Origin: Methylococcaceae bacterium UBA975
Lineage (GTDB): Bacteria > Pseudomonadota > Gammaproteobacteria > Methylococcales > Cycloclasticaceae
Reading direction: 5' to 3'
DNA length: 59,274 nt
Assembly: GCA_002292375.1 (NCBI GenBank)
Contig: DBBV01000022.1
Location: forward strand, 1-59,274
The position numbers were made by a program, and so were the translations under genes. The notes beneath the pieces were generated by a model. It worked only from the letters and a program-made list of their open reading frames with translations. It did no database searches and was not told the origin of the DNA. Below, piece by piece: positions 7,602-16,875 of this stretch (the first letter of the stretch is position 1; each line of letters begins with the position of its first letter).

Positions 7602-9587
7602 ATGTATAAAAAATCTGCGGAAACCTTAAAAACGCCAAAAACATCAGCCATCTGGTTGAATTTTTTGGGTTCAATGAACTTGGCAATAACTCTGTTGCTG
7701 GCGCTTTCTGTCGCTTCGATCATTGGGACGGTGTTGCAACAAAACCAGCCTTATACGGATTATGTTATAAAGTTTGGGCCCTTCTGGTTTGAGGTTTTTC
7801 AGCAGTTAGGCTTGTACGATGTGTATTCGGCCAGCTGGTTTTTGCTCATTTTGTTTTTTTTGGTTGTTTCAACCAGTACCTGCGTGTATAGAAATGCACC
7901 GGGTATGCTGCGTGAAATGCGTGAATACCGGCAATCCATACAGCTTGAAACCTTACAAAAAATGCCCAATAGTGTCAGTTGGCAACTTAATCGCTCACTG
8001 GATGAAGTGCAGCAGGTAGCGCAGCAAATTTTGCCCCACAACGGCTTTTCTGCACGGACAACAGTAACGGACAGTTTCCGTCTTGTTGCGGGAATGAAGG
8101 GCGCAGGGAGTCGCCTGGGTTATGTGTTTACACACGTGGCTATTGTGTTGATTTGCATAGGCGGTTTAATTGATGGCAATGCGATTTTAAAAGCCAGAGA
8201 AATGCTTGGGCAAATCGTACCCGAAACAGAAAATATACCCGCCAATCAAGTGCCGATGATTAGCCGTTTGGGCTTGGATAATCTATCCTTCCGCGGTAGC
8301 GTTTCAGTGCCAGAAGGTAGCCAATCAAACGTATTGTTTATTAACTATAAAGAGGGTTATCTCGTCCAAGGTTTGCCTTTTTCTATCGAAGTCAAAGACT
8401 TTAGGATTGAGCACTACGCTAGCGGACAGCCGAAATCCTTTGAGAGTGATTTGCTGTTACATGATTCGCGGCTCGCCGAACCGCTTGAGCAAACAATTTC
8501 CGTTAATCACCCGTTAATTTACGACGGCTATTCTATCTATCAAGCGAGTTTTTCTGATGGAGGCTCTAGCATAGAGTTGCAAGTATGGCCATTGTCTGGC
8601 GGTGGTAATCAGCAGCAAAAGTTGAACGTGACGGTTGGAAATGATGTGCAAGTAAACTTGGCTGGTCAACCTTGGGTTCTAGAAACATCAGACTTTCGTC
8701 TGTTTAATATTAACCCCTCGCAAGACCCAGCAAAAAAGTTTCAAAACGTTGGGCCCAGTGTGCAATTTAAAATGCGTGATAAAACGGGTGCAGCTAAAGA
8801 GTTTATGAACTACATGCTGCCGATCGAAAGGGCGGGTGCGTATTATTATTTAAGTGGTGTTAGAAGCTCACCTGCGGAGGAATTTCGTTACTTGTATATT
8901 CCTATGGATGAGGCTGGCGGCTTGGGGCGTTTTAATACGTTTCTACGCTTATTAAATGACCAGGATGTGTTGCAAAAAGTAGTGGCTAAACAAGGTATTT
9001 TGGACCAGCCGTTGCCTACAAAAGACAGCGCTCAATTTAACCAAGCGATGCTCAAGTTAGTAGCATTGTTTATGCAAGAGGGTATCGATGGGGTGATGTC
9101 GCAGGTCGATAAAAACGTGCCAGTGGAGAAGCGTGAAGGGGTGGCTCAATTGTACGTTAGGGTTTTACAGCAGATTCTCGGTGCGGTTTACGTGGAGGTG
9201 TTGGCGGATGAAGGTGTGGATATCAGCTTGGGGATTGATGAAAAAAAGGCTGCTTTTTTTGATGATGCGTCGGCCGCGATTGGTGCCATTACACGATACG
9301 GCTCACCGGTATATTTTCAACTGGTTAATTTTAAGCATAAGCAAGCCAGCGGGCTGCAAATAGCCAAGGCGCCGGGTAAATTGTTGGTTTATCCCGGTTG
9401 TGCAATGTTGATTTTGGGGGTATTTTTAATGTTCTACGCCCCTCAGCAACGATTATGGCTGAGATTGCAGGAAACCGAGCAAGAAGTGAGTGTTGTTTTT
9501 GCCGGTCATGCGGAAAGAAATGGTTTGGATTTTGCGGACCAGTTTCGTCAAATACAGGCGCAATTTGAACGCGTATTAACGACTTGA
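7602..9587 (+). CDS. resB: Cytochrome c biogenesis protein ResB (Ccs1, System II)
   Basis: A 661-residue membrane protein of the ResB/Ccs1 family. With CcsA it forms the System II synthase that carries haem to the periplasm and attaches it to apocytochromes. Three hydrophobic helices near the N terminus (about residues 25-45, 70-95, 160-180) precede a large periplasmic domain (about 190-600) and a final helix, the family topology. The start at 7602 (MYKKSAET) is chosen because the upstream in-frame TTG falls inside the cytochrome c4 terminator. It is 11 bases upstream of ccsA. Confidence 0.92.
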   Translation: MYKKSAETLKTPKTSAIWLNFLGSMNLAITLLLALSVASIIGTVLQQNQPYTDYVIKFGPFWFEVFQQLGLYDVYSASWFLLILFFLVVSTSTCVYRNAPGMLREMREYRQSIQLETLQKMPNSVSWQLNRSLDEVQQVAQQILPHNGFSARTTVTDSFRLVAGMKGAGSRLGYVFTHVAIVLICIGGLIDGNAILKAREMLGQIVPETENIPANQVPMISRLGLDNLSFRGSVSVPEGSQSNVLFINYKEGYLVQGLPFSIEVKDFRIEHYASGQPKSFESDLLLHDSRLAEPLEQTISVNHPLIYDGYSIYQASFSDGGSSIELQVWPLSGGGNQQQKLNVTVGNDVQVNLAGQPWVLETSDFRLFNINPSQDPAKKFQNVGPSVQFKMRDKTGAAKEFMNYMLPIERAGAYYYLSGVRSSPAEEFRYLYIPMDEAGGLGRFNTFLRLLNDQDVLQKVVAKQGILDQPLPTKDSAQFNQAMLKLVALFMQEGIDGVMSQVDKNVPVEKREGVAQLYVRVLQQILGAVYVEVLADEGVDISLGIDEKKAAFFDDASAAIGAITRYGSPVYFQLVNFKHKQASGLQIAKAPGKLLVYPGCAMLILGVFLMFYAPQQRLWLRLQETEQEVSVVFAGHAERNGLDFADQFRQIQAQFERVLTT

Positions 9588-9598
9588 GGTAATTTAGT

Positions 9599-10774
9599 AT
9601 GACGAGTATACAAGCGGCATTAAAAAGTGAATTGGAACGAGACGCCTTTTGGAAGGGTTTGAGCCTGTTTGACTGGCTATGGTCGATTATTACTGTGCTC
9701 TCAACGGCCTATGCCTATACAAACTACGCGCCGTTAATGGACGTTTACGAAAAGGTTATTCTAGTGGCTTCGTCGGCTAGTTTGATCGTGTTGGGCTGGC
9801 ATTGGAAGGCGATACGGCAGTTGTCATTATTGGTATTTGTTTTAAGCCTATTTGGTATTAGTCGATACGTGAACGGTTTGAGTGACGCTGAAACCGATTT
9901 TTTCTTGCGTTTTTTAGTTTCCAGTCAATCAGCAATTATGTGGATGAGCGCCTTGTACGTATTGGCGACGGTTACTTATTTTGCTGCATTTATCGCGCGT
10001 TCTGATTTTGTCGCTAAAGTGGCCTCTGCAATGACTTGGTCGGCCACGGTTATGGGTCTAGTGGGATTGATGGTTAGGTGGCGGGAATCCTACCTGATTG
10101 GTTTAGACGTAGGCCATATTCCGGTTAGTAATTTGTACGAAGTGTTTATTTTGTTTTCGATTATTACGGCCTTACTGTATTTATTTTACGAGCGTCGATA
10201 TCAGACACGGGTTTTGGGTGGTTTTGTGTTGTTGGTCATTAGCGCGGCGGTCGCTTTTTTGTTGTGGTACACCTTTGATCGGCAGGCAGCTGACATTCAG
10301 CCCTTGGTGCCAGCACTTAAAAGCTATTGGATGAAAATCCATGTGCCGGCAAACTTTATCGGTTACGGCGCGTTTGCTTTGGCGGCGATGGTCGCGGTGG
10401 CTTATCTTATTCGTTTTAACGCTGAAAAAGGTGACAGCAACAGTCTGGCGATGACCTTACCTGAGTTGGATGTGTTAGATGACTTAATGTACAAATCTAT
10501 TGCGCTTGGTTTTGCTTTTTTTACCCTCGCTACGATTTTAGGCGCGTTATGGGCAGCAGAAGCTTGGGGTGGGTATTGGTCTTGGGATCCTAAAGAAACC
10601 TGGGCGCTGATAGTTTGGCTTAATTACGCTGCTTGGCTGCATATGCGCCTAACCAAAGGTTGGCGCGGCAAACCAATGGCGGCTTGGGCCATAGTGGGTT
10701 TGTTTGTCACCTTATTTGCCTTTTTAGGGGTCAATATGTTTTTATCGGGCTTACATTCATATGGTGAGTTATAA
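9599..10774 (+). CDS. ccsA: Cytochrome c biogenesis protein CcsA (ResC, System II)
   Basis: A 391-residue polytopic membrane protein of the haem-handling protein superfamily. The tryptophan-rich WWD motif, WGGYWSWDPKETWAL at about 323-337, is intact and binds haem for delivery to the CXXCH cysteines. Conserved His residues flank it (for example in KIHVPANFIGYGAF and AAWLHMRL). It follows resB directly and precedes dsbA, so this operon covers haem delivery and probably the redox state of target cysteines. Confidence 0.95.
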   Translation: MTSIQAALKSELERDAFWKGLSLFDWLWSIITVLSTAYAYTNYAPLMDVYEKVILVASSASLIVLGWHWKAIRQLSLLVFVLSLFGISRYVNGLSDAETDFFLRFLVSSQSAIMWMSALYVLATVTYFAAFIARSDFVAKVASAMTWSATVMGLVGLMVRWRESYLIGLDVGHIPVSNLYEVFILFSIITALLYLFYERRYQTRVLGGFVLLVISAAVAFLLWYTFDRQAADIQPLVPALKSYWMKIHVPANFIGYGAFALAAMVAVAYLIRFNAEKGDSNSLAMTLPELDVLDDLMYKSIALGFAFFTLATILGALWAAEAWGGYWSWDPKETWALIVWLNYAAWLHMRLTKGWRGKPMAAWAIVGLFVTLFAFLGVNMFLSGLHSYGEL

Positions 10775-10797
10775 ATTGATTTTTGTGGGAGAAACGC

Positions 10798-11433
10798 ATG
10801 CGTAAATTATTAGTGTTATTGGCTGTTTGTTTAACGGTATCTGTCGGTACGGCTTATTCAGAAGCCGTCGATTATGATGAAGGTATTGATTATCGGCTCA
10901 TTAAACCAGTGCAGCCTACCGATGATCCTGATCGTTTAGAGGTGGTGGAAGTGTTTTGGTATGGCTGTCCTCACTGCCATCACTTTGAGCCGAGTTTAGG
11001 GCCGTGGGCCAAAAATGCCCCCGCAGACGTTAATTTTTATCGTTTACCGGCGGTGTTTAACGCGACTTGGGAAGTGCATGCGCGGGCGTATTTTGCCGCG
11101 GATATTTTAGATGTATTAGAGGTCTCGCACGATGATTTGTTTCATGCCATGCACGTTGAGCATAAAACGTTTAATACTGTAGAAAAACTAGCCAAATTTT
11201 ACGCAAAGTACGGTATCGATGAGGCGTTGTTCGAAAAAACCTATAACTCATTTGTCGTTAACACCAAAATCGCACGGTCTAAAGAGATGGTTAAACGATA
11301 TGGCATTACAGGCGTGCCAGCAGTTGTGGTTGAAGGAAAATATTTGGTGACCGGTTCCATGGCTAAAAGCTATGGCAATATGATAAAAATAATCGATTAC
11401 CTGCTCGAAAAAGAAAGAAAAAATAAGCCGTAA
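10798..11433 (+). CDS. dsbA: Thiol:disulfide interchange protein DsbA
   Basis: A 211-residue periplasmic oxidase of the DsbA family that puts disulfides into exported proteins. A signal peptide (about 1-22) is followed by the active site CPHC at 57-60 and the cis-Pro loop GVPAVV. The start at 10798 (MRKLLVLL) has a Shine-Dalgarno GGGAGA 7 bases upstream; an in-frame TTG at 10783 is less likely. It sits 8-23 bases after ccsA, which suits a role in the same cytochrome assembly unit, although pseudomonads also have dsbA beside cytochrome genes. Confidence 0.93.
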   Translation: MRKLLVLLAVCLTVSVGTAYSEAVDYDEGIDYRLIKPVQPTDDPDRLEVVEVFWYGCPHCHHFEPSLGPWAKNAPADVNFYRLPAVFNATWEVHARAYFAADILDVLEVSHDDLFHAMHVEHKTFNTVEKLAKFYAKYGIDEALFEKTYNSFVVNTKIARSKEMVKRYGITGVPAVVVEGKYLVTGSMAKSYGNMIKIIDYLLEKERKNKP

Positions 11434-11448
11434 AAAGTAACAAAAGGC

Positions 11449-11895
11449 TTAGCGACAAGCTTCTTCGATAGCGAGGTTTAAACTCTGCCGCTGTTGCGCC
11501 TTGTCTTCTTCGGTCAGGCGCGCGTAGTTCCCCTCCGAATCCTTGTACAGGCGATTGCCACCAAGGTCTAATGCTGCAAGCGCCCGCTTGGCTTGACTGC
11601 ACTCTTCTGCGATACGTTGCTTTTCTCGCACTAGTGCGGCTGCTTTGTTGTTGGCGGTTGCGCGCTCAGCATTTGACTTGGCAATTTCGTTAGCGCTGTC
11701 TTGCAGGTTTTTTAAGCGATCCACGGGAACGGATGGGCCGCGTTTGGTATTTATTTTTTCGAGTTGAAGGTTTTTATCGCGTGGTGGCGTCTGACTGTAG
11801 GAAGTGATGCCTTGTTCATCGGTCCACTTGTAAATGGCAGCTAAGGTGTTGCCACTGAGAAAAAATACAAAGCAAAAAATCAAGCAACGAAACAT
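11449..11895 (-). CDS. DUF4124 secreted protein
   Basis: A 148-residue exported protein. A signal peptide (1-19) is followed by the DUF4124 motif IYKWTDEQGITSYSQTPP at about 21-38 and a long charged, probably helical region (55-120) ending with the LYKDSEGNYARLTEE segment. DUF4124 proteins are common in gammaproteobacteria; their function is unknown. It converges on dsbA with only 15 bases between stops and no obvious terminator. Confidence 0.8.
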   Translation of the reverse strand: MFRCLIFCFVFFLSGNTLAAIYKWTDEQGITSYSQTPPRDKNLQLEKINTKRGPSVPVDRLKNLQDSANEIAKSNAERATANNKAAALVREKQRIAEECSQAKRALAALDLGGNRLYKDSEGNYARLTEEDKAQQRQSLNLAIEEACR

Positions 11896-11971
11896 GGTAA
11901 CTCCCTGTTGGCTTATGCGTTTTAGACGCTAATGTTGATAGTATATAGTAGCTATTGATTTATGAAAGCCC

Positions 11972-12000
11972 TTGACCCAAGCCGATAAAATTAGTATTTT
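11972..12000 (+). promoter_or_regulatory. Sigma-70 promoter of the ilvBHC operon
   Basis: TTGACC (11972-11977), a 17-base spacer and TATTTT (11995-12000) make a strong housekeeping promoter. Transcription would start near 12007 and give an untranslated leader of about 65 bases before the ilvB ATG at 12072. No leader peptide rich in Ile, Leu or Val codons and no terminator is visible in that leader. Confidence 0.7.
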
Positions 12001-12071
12001 GTCCAGTTCGATTGTGCGGTGCAATCAAAATAGTTTTGTTGTTAAATGGTTTTTTTAAATTTCGGAGTGTA

Positions 12072-13805
12072 ATGGTGGAGTTAAGTGGCGGTGAAATCGT
12101 CATCCAATCCTTGAAAGATGAAGGGGTTGAATACGTATTTGGGTACCCTGGTGGGTGCGTCCTGCATATATATGATGCTATTTTTAAGCAGGAAGATGTC
12201 AAGCACGTGCTCGTCCGTCATGAACAAGGCGCGACCCACGCGGCAGATGGTTACGCTCGCTCGTCGGGTAAGCCCGGGGTTGTCTTGGTGACCTCAGGCC
12301 CAGGCGCAACTAACGCAGTAACGGGCATTGCAACGGCATACATGGATTCGATTCCAATGGTGGTTATTACCGGTCAAGTTCCTCGGCCTGTGATTGGTAC
12401 TGATGCCTTTCAAGAAGTGGATACAGTGGGTATTACTCGCCCTTGCGTCAAGCATAACTTTTTAGTAAAGGACGTGACTGACATCGCCGAGACGATGAAA
12501 AAAGCGTTTTACTTAGCGACCTCCGGTCGCCCTGGCCCTGTGGTTGTTGATATCCCCAAAGACATTACTGACCCAAACATTAAGGTGCCGTATCAGTACC
12601 CATCTAAAGTCACGATGCGTTCGTACTCACCGGTGGTTAGTGGCGATATAGGCCAAACAATAAAAGCGATCAAACTGATTAAAGAAGCCAGACGACCGGT
12701 GATCTACAGTGGTGGTGGCGTGATACTGGGTGAGGCAAGTAATGAATTGCGCGAGCTATGCCGCACGTTAAACTTCCCGGTTACTCAAACCTTGATGGGC
12801 TTGGGGGCGTTTCCTGGTACTGACCCACAGTCGATCGGCATGCTCGGGATGCACGGTACTTACGAAGCCAATATGGCGATGCACGAAAGTGACTTAATTA
12901 TTGCGATTGGCGCGCGCTTTGATGACCGGGTAACGGGGAAAATCGCTGAGTTTTGCCCACACGCAAAAATTATTCACATTGATGTGGACCCTGCGTCGAT
13001 CTCTAAAACGATCACCGTTGATGTGCCTATTGTTGGCCAAGTTAAGCCGATTTTATTGGATATGTTGGCGCAGTTAAAAAGCCTGGGCGAAACCTTTGAT
13101 CGCGCACGAATCGCAGATTGGTGGAAGCAGATTGAAGACTGGCGTGCGGTTGATTGTATGGCGTACGATAAAAACAGCGGCACAATTAAGCCTCAGTATG
13201 TGATTGAGCAGCTCTATCAGGTGACTAAAGGCGAGGCGTTTGTCACCTCGGATGTAGGGCAGCACCAAATGTTTGCCGCGCAATTTTATCCATTCGATAA
13301 ACCGCGCCGCTGGATTAATTCAGGTGGCCTCGGCACCATGGGGTTTGGACTGCCTGCGGCCATGGGCGTTAAATTTGCCCACCCAGAGGCTGACGTCGCG
13401 TGCGTAACGGGTGAGGGCAGCATTCAAATGTGTCTTCAAGAGTTGTCGACCATGTTGCAATACGACACACCAGTTAAAATTATTAACCTAAATAACGGTT
13501 ACCTTGGGATGGTGCGTCAATGGCAGGAGTTTACCTATAAAAGCCGTTACTCTCATTCTTATATGGAAGCCTTGCCCGACTTTAAAAAATTAGCTGAGGC
13601 CTATGGCCATGTTGGTATGCAAATCAGTAAAAAAGAAGATGTTGAGCCAGCGTTAAGAGAAGCCTTTGCGATGAAAGATCGCACGGTGTTTTTAGACTTT
13701 TTAACCGATAGAGAAGAAAACGTGTACCCAATGATTGAAGCAGGTAAAGCGCATAACGATATGGTGATGGCGCCTAATTCAAAATACAAAAGGATCTTAG
13801 CATGA
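12072..13805 (+). CDS. ilvB: Acetolactate synthase large subunit
   Basis: A 577-residue thiamine diphosphate enzyme that makes acetolactate or acetohydroxybutyrate, the first common step of valine, leucine and isoleucine synthesis. The cofactor-activating Glu is E51 in RHEQGATHAADG; the ThDP-binding segment starts at GEGS near residue 447 and ends at NLNN. I choose the ATG at 12072 because CGGAG lies 4-9 bases before it and the usual MELSGGE-type N terminus follows; a longer frame from 12012 is unlikely. It ends in an ATGA overlap with ilvH. Confidence 0.96.
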   Translation: MVELSGGEIVIQSLKDEGVEYVFGYPGGCVLHIYDAIFKQEDVKHVLVRHEQGATHAADGYARSSGKPGVVLVTSGPGATNAVTGIATAYMDSIPMVVITGQVPRPVIGTDAFQEVDTVGITRPCVKHNFLVKDVTDIAETMKKAFYLATSGRPGPVVVDIPKDITDPNIKVPYQYPSKVTMRSYSPVVSGDIGQTIKAIKLIKEARRPVIYSGGGVILGEASNELRELCRTLNFPVTQTLMGLGAFPGTDPQSIGMLGMHGTYEANMAMHESDLIIAIGARFDDRVTGKIAEFCPHAKIIHIDVDPASISKTITVDVPIVGQVKPILLDMLAQLKSLGETFDRARIADWWKQIEDWRAVDCMAYDKNSGTIKPQYVIEQLYQVTKGEAFVTSDVGQHQMFAAQFYPFDKPRRWINSGGLGTMGFGLPAAMGVKFAHPEADVACVTGEGSIQMCLQELSTMLQYDTPVKIINLNNGYLGMVRQWQEFTYKSRYSHSYMEALPDFKKLAEAYGHVGMQISKKEDVEPALREAFAMKDRTVFLDFLTDREENVYPMIEAGKAHNDMVMAPNSKYKRILA

Positions 13806-14296
13806 GTCGCCAGCACATCATTTCCGTGTTATTGGAAAACGAGTCGGGCGCACTGTCACGCGTGGCGGGGCTTTTTTCGGCTAGGGCGTATAATATTGAA
13901 TCGTTAACCGTGGCGCCTACATTAGATGAATCGTTATCTCGGTTAACCTTAGTGACGATCGGTAGCGAAGAGACGATCGAGCAAATTAAAAAGCAACTGA
14001 ATAAGTTGGTCGATGTCGTCAAACTGATCGATTTGTCAGAGTCTTTTTCACTGGAACGCGAGCTGGCCTTAGTGAAGGTGAAAAAAAGTGCTGCCATAGT
14101 GCAACGAATTGAGGCCTTAGATAGCGACACACTGGCGCGTATTGCCGATGAGACCGACGGTTATTTAATTGTAGAGCTGTCGGGTGAGAATGCTTGGTTA
14201 GATGACTTTTTGCAAGACATGCAGGACGACGTTATAGAAGTGGTCCGTACCGGTGTTATTGGCCTTTCACGCGGTGAAAGGGCGTTAACACTATAA
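13802..14296 (+). CDS. ilvH: Acetolactate synthase regulatory subunit
   Basis: A 164-residue regulatory subunit that gives acetolactate synthase full activity and valine feedback sensitivity. The N-terminal ACT domain (about 4-75) has the expected ISVLLENESGALSRVAGLF pattern, and the C-terminal domain completes the usual length. The start overlaps the ilvB stop as ATGA, so the two subunits are translationally coupled. The gene may also be called ilvN. Confidence 0.95.
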   Translation: MSRQHIISVLLENESGALSRVAGLFSARAYNIESLTVAPTLDESLSRLTLVTIGSEETIEQIKKQLNKLVDVVKLIDLSESFSLERELALVKVKKSAAIVQRIEALDSDTLARIADETDGYLIVELSGENAWLDDFLQDMQDDVIEVVRTGVIGLSRGERALTL

Positions 14297-14355
14297 TATT
14301 CACCGATGCTTGGCAGAGCCGAGCGATCAAATTTTAATAAAACTTAAGGAAAAAA

Positions 14356-15372
14356 ATGAACATTTACTACGATAAAGACGCTGATCTTTCAATTATTCAA
14401 GGGATGACGGTAGCCGTTATCGGTTATGGCTCACAAGGCCATGCACACGCTAACAACCTAAAAGATTCAGGTGTTAATGTGGTCGTTGGTTTAAGAGCGA
14501 GCTCGTCGTCTGTGGCTAAAGCAGAAGCGGCCGGTTTAACGGTTAAAGAGGTTCCAGAGGCTGTAGCCAGTGCTGACCTAGTAATGATTTTGACCCCCGA
14601 TGAGTTTCAAGCCCAGTTGTATGCCGCTGAAATTGAGCCCAATTTAAAACAAGGTTCAACCCTAGCGTTTGCGCATGGTTTTTCGATTCATTACAACCAA
14701 GTTGTTCCTCGCGCCGATTTAGATGTCGTTATGATTGCACCTAAAGCACCGGGCCATACCGTACGTAACGAGTTTAAAAATGGCGGTGGTATACCTGACT
14801 TAATCGCTATTTTCCAGGATGCTTCTGGCAATGCTAAAAACGTTGCGCTTTCATATGCGTCAGCGATTGGTGGTGGTCGTACTGGAATTATTGAAACAAC
14901 CTTTAAAGACGAAACAGAAACTGATCTTTTTGGTGAACAAGCGGTTTTATGTGGTGGTGCTGTTGAACTTGTAAAAATGGGTTTTGAAACATTGGTTGAA
15001 GGCGGTTATGCGCCAGAAATGGCCTACTTTGAGTGTCTGCACGAACTGAAATTGATTGTTGATTTGATGTATGAAGGCGGTATCGCAAACATGAACTACT
15101 CCATCTCAAATAATGCAGAGTATGGTGAGTATGTAACGGGTAAAAAAGTAATCAATGAGCAATCACGCGAAGCAATGCGTGAAACCTTGAAAAACATTCA
15201 AAATGGCGAATACGCAAAACAGTTTATTTTGGAAGGGGCGAGTAACTACCCCTCCATGACCGCAAACCGCAGAAATAATGCAGCTCACCAAATTGAGCAA
15301 GTCGGTGGAAAATTGCGTGAAATGATGCCTTGGATTACAGCCAACGCCTTAGTAGACAAAACGAAAAACTAA
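14356..15372 (+). CDS. ilvC: Ketol-acid reductoisomerase (class I)
   Basis: A 338-residue NADPH enzyme that isomerises and reduces acetolactate in branched-chain amino acid synthesis. Seen: the dinucleotide fold GYGSQGHAHA at 23-32, a short class I length, and the magnesium-binding acids of DETETDLFGEQ. It is preceded by AAGGA at good spacing and lies 59 bases after ilvH, then ends at a strong terminator, so ilvBHC is one operon. Confidence 0.97.
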   Translation: MNIYYDKDADLSIIQGMTVAVIGYGSQGHAHANNLKDSGVNVVVGLRASSSSVAKAEAAGLTVKEVPEAVASADLVMILTPDEFQAQLYAAEIEPNLKQGSTLAFAHGFSIHYNQVVPRADLDVVMIAPKAPGHTVRNEFKNGGGIPDLIAIFQDASGNAKNVALSYASAIGGGRTGIIETTFKDETETDLFGEQAVLCGGAVELVKMGFETLVEGGYAPEMAYFECLHELKLIVDLMYEGGIANMNYSISNNAEYGEYVTGKKVINEQSREAMRETLKNIQNGEYAKQFILEGASNYPSMTANRRNNAAHQIEQVGGKLREMMPWITANALVDKTKN

Positions 15373-15394
15373 TTGTTAATCGTCATTTGTGATA

Positions 15395-15424
15395 AACGGC
15401 CGTTTTAACGGCCGTTTTTTTTGC
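15395..15424 (+). terminator. Intrinsic terminator after ilvC
   Basis: Two copies of AACGGCCGTT separated by TT form a 10-bp hairpin (each copy is itself a palindrome), followed by a run of T's. It is a very strong rightward terminator that separates ilvC from pssA. Confidence 0.9.
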
Positions 15425-15479
15425 TCTTAGCTCAGTTTGCTGAGTTATACTTAAATTTTATTTACTGGAAGCCCTGTGT

Positions 15480-16235
15480 ATGGATCAACCCACTAAACCG
15501 CGTTCGCGCGGCATCTATTTACTGCCTAACTTATTTACTACCAGTGCACTTTTTGCTGGTTTTTATGCGGCTACGGGTGCGATAAATGGCCACTTTGAAG
15601 CCGCTGCGGTCGCAATATTTATAGCAATGGTGCTAGACGGCTTAGACGGTAGGGTGGCACGAATGACCAATACGCAAAGCGAGTTTGGCGCCCAGTACGA
15701 CAGTTTGGCAGACTTGGTGTCGTTTGGCTTGGCACCAGGTTTGGTCGCTTATGCCTGGGGGCTGGCATCGCTGGGTAAGTTGGGCTGGATTGCAGCATTT
15801 GTGTACGCCACCTGTGGCGCGCTTCGTTTAGCCCGCTTTAATGTACAGCATGGCAGCGCCGATAAGCGGTATTTTCAAGGTTTACCTAGTCCAGCCGCAG
15901 CGGCATTGATGGCGGGGTTTATTTGGGTGATGGTTGATAACGAAATCGCCGGTGATAGTGCCGCTTATGGCATGTTATTGGTGACACTGGTGTCTGGTCT
16001 ACTAATGGTCAGTAATATTCGTTATCACAGTTTTAAAGAGCTTAACTTTAGCGGTAAGGTGCCTTTTGTTGTCGCCGTTATTGTGATGCTGGTGCTAGCG
16101 ATTATTTATGTTGCACCACCGCTGATTTTATTTAGCCTGTTTCTAATTTATGCCGTGTCTGGTTTGGTATTAACGGCCAATTTGTTACGCCGCTCAAGAC
16201 GAGAGAAAAATACCCCACCGAGCGATGCCGAGTAA
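15480..16235 (+). CDS. pssA: CDP-diacylglycerol--serine O-phosphatidyltransferase
   Basis: A 251-residue integral membrane enzyme that makes phosphatidylserine, the precursor of phosphatidylethanolamine. The CDP-alcohol phosphotransferase signature is complete: DGLDGRVAR, then G, D and D at the fixed spacing in EFGAQYDSLAD (about residues 56-81). About seven hydrophobic segments follow, ending in a basic tail. This is the type II, membrane-embedded enzyme, and its place after ilvC is common in gamma- and betaproteobacteria. The stop overlaps the next gene by 11 bases. Confidence 0.94.
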   Translation: MDQPTKPRSRGIYLLPNLFTTSALFAGFYAATGAINGHFEAAAVAIFIAMVLDGLDGRVARMTNTQSEFGAQYDSLADLVSFGLAPGLVAYAWGLASLGKLGWIAAFVYATCGALRLARFNVQHGSADKRYFQGLPSPAAAALMAGFIWVMVDNEIAGDSAAYGMLLVTLVSGLLMVSNIRYHSFKELNFSGKVPFVVAVIVMLVLAIIYVAPPLILFSLFLIYAVSGLVLTANLLRRSRREKNTPPSDAE

Positions 16236-16875
16236 CAACCTTTTGCGACAACAGTACTTGCAGACCATGGGTGTTCAAATCTGGCAAGAAAGGGCGACCG
16301 ATATTGACGTGCAGCAAGCGCCACTTGTGCTCGAGTCGATGGATCTTGATCAGCTCAATTCAATGGTTGCAGACTGCCGTCGCTGCGAAGCGTATGTAAA
16401 CGGCAGTACGCGGTCGTTTTCAATGGGAAGACCCAAAGCCCGTCCATGGGTATTAATTACTGACAAGCCGGTTCAACACTCGACGGCGAGTACGCAGTTA
16501 TTGGCGGATATCTTATCCGCGGTTGAGCAAAAGTTAGAGTCCAGTTATTTAACCAGCAGTATTAAATGTGTCGATATTTCGCGCTCAGCGACGCTTAATG
16601 AATGCATGGCTTGTCAGCCGTATTTACTGCGTCAGATCGAGTTGCTTCAGCCCAGTATGATTCTAGTGTTGGGGGAGTTAGCGGCGCAGAGCTTGTTGTC
16701 CACGGATAAGCGGCTTAAGCAACTTAGGGGAAAAGACCAAAGCCATGTGTTGCACGTGCTTGATACGGCTATTCCAGTCGTCGTGACGCACCACCCTGAT
16801 GATACGCTCAAAGACCCTCAGCTAAAAAGATTAGTTTGGGAGGATGTCCAATTAGCTAAAGCAGGTGCCTTGTAA
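16225..16875 (+). CDS. Family 4 uracil-DNA glycosylase-like Fe-S protein, catalytic motif degenerate
   Basis: A 216-residue protein that aligns by eye with family 4 uracil-DNA glycosylases. The four cluster-binding cysteines can be placed at C51, C54, C115 and C130 (CRRC near the N terminus; C-MACQPYLLRQIELL further on, matching the family ACRPYLERQ segment). The uracil-activating motif GEAPG is replaced by VLITDKP (75-82), and the second motif reads THHPDDTL. It may therefore have lost glycosylase activity. It overlaps pssA by 11 bases and abuts rimI, a neighbour it also has in pseudomonads. Confidence 0.65.
   Translation: MPSNNLLRQQYLQTMGVQIWQERATDIDVQQAPLVLESMDLDQLNSMVADCRRCEAYVNGSTRSFSMGRPKARPWVLITDKPVQHSTASTQLLADILSAVEQKLESSYLTSSIKCVDISRSATLNECMACQPYLLRQIELLQPSMILVLGELAAQSLLSTDKRLKQLRGKDQSHVLHVLDTAIPVVVTHHPDDTLKDPQLKRLVWEDVQLAKAGAL

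Noticed and set aside
12007..12071. Attenuator or leader peptide for ilvBHC
   Set aside because: The short leader has no Ile, Leu or Val-rich peptide and no terminator hairpin.
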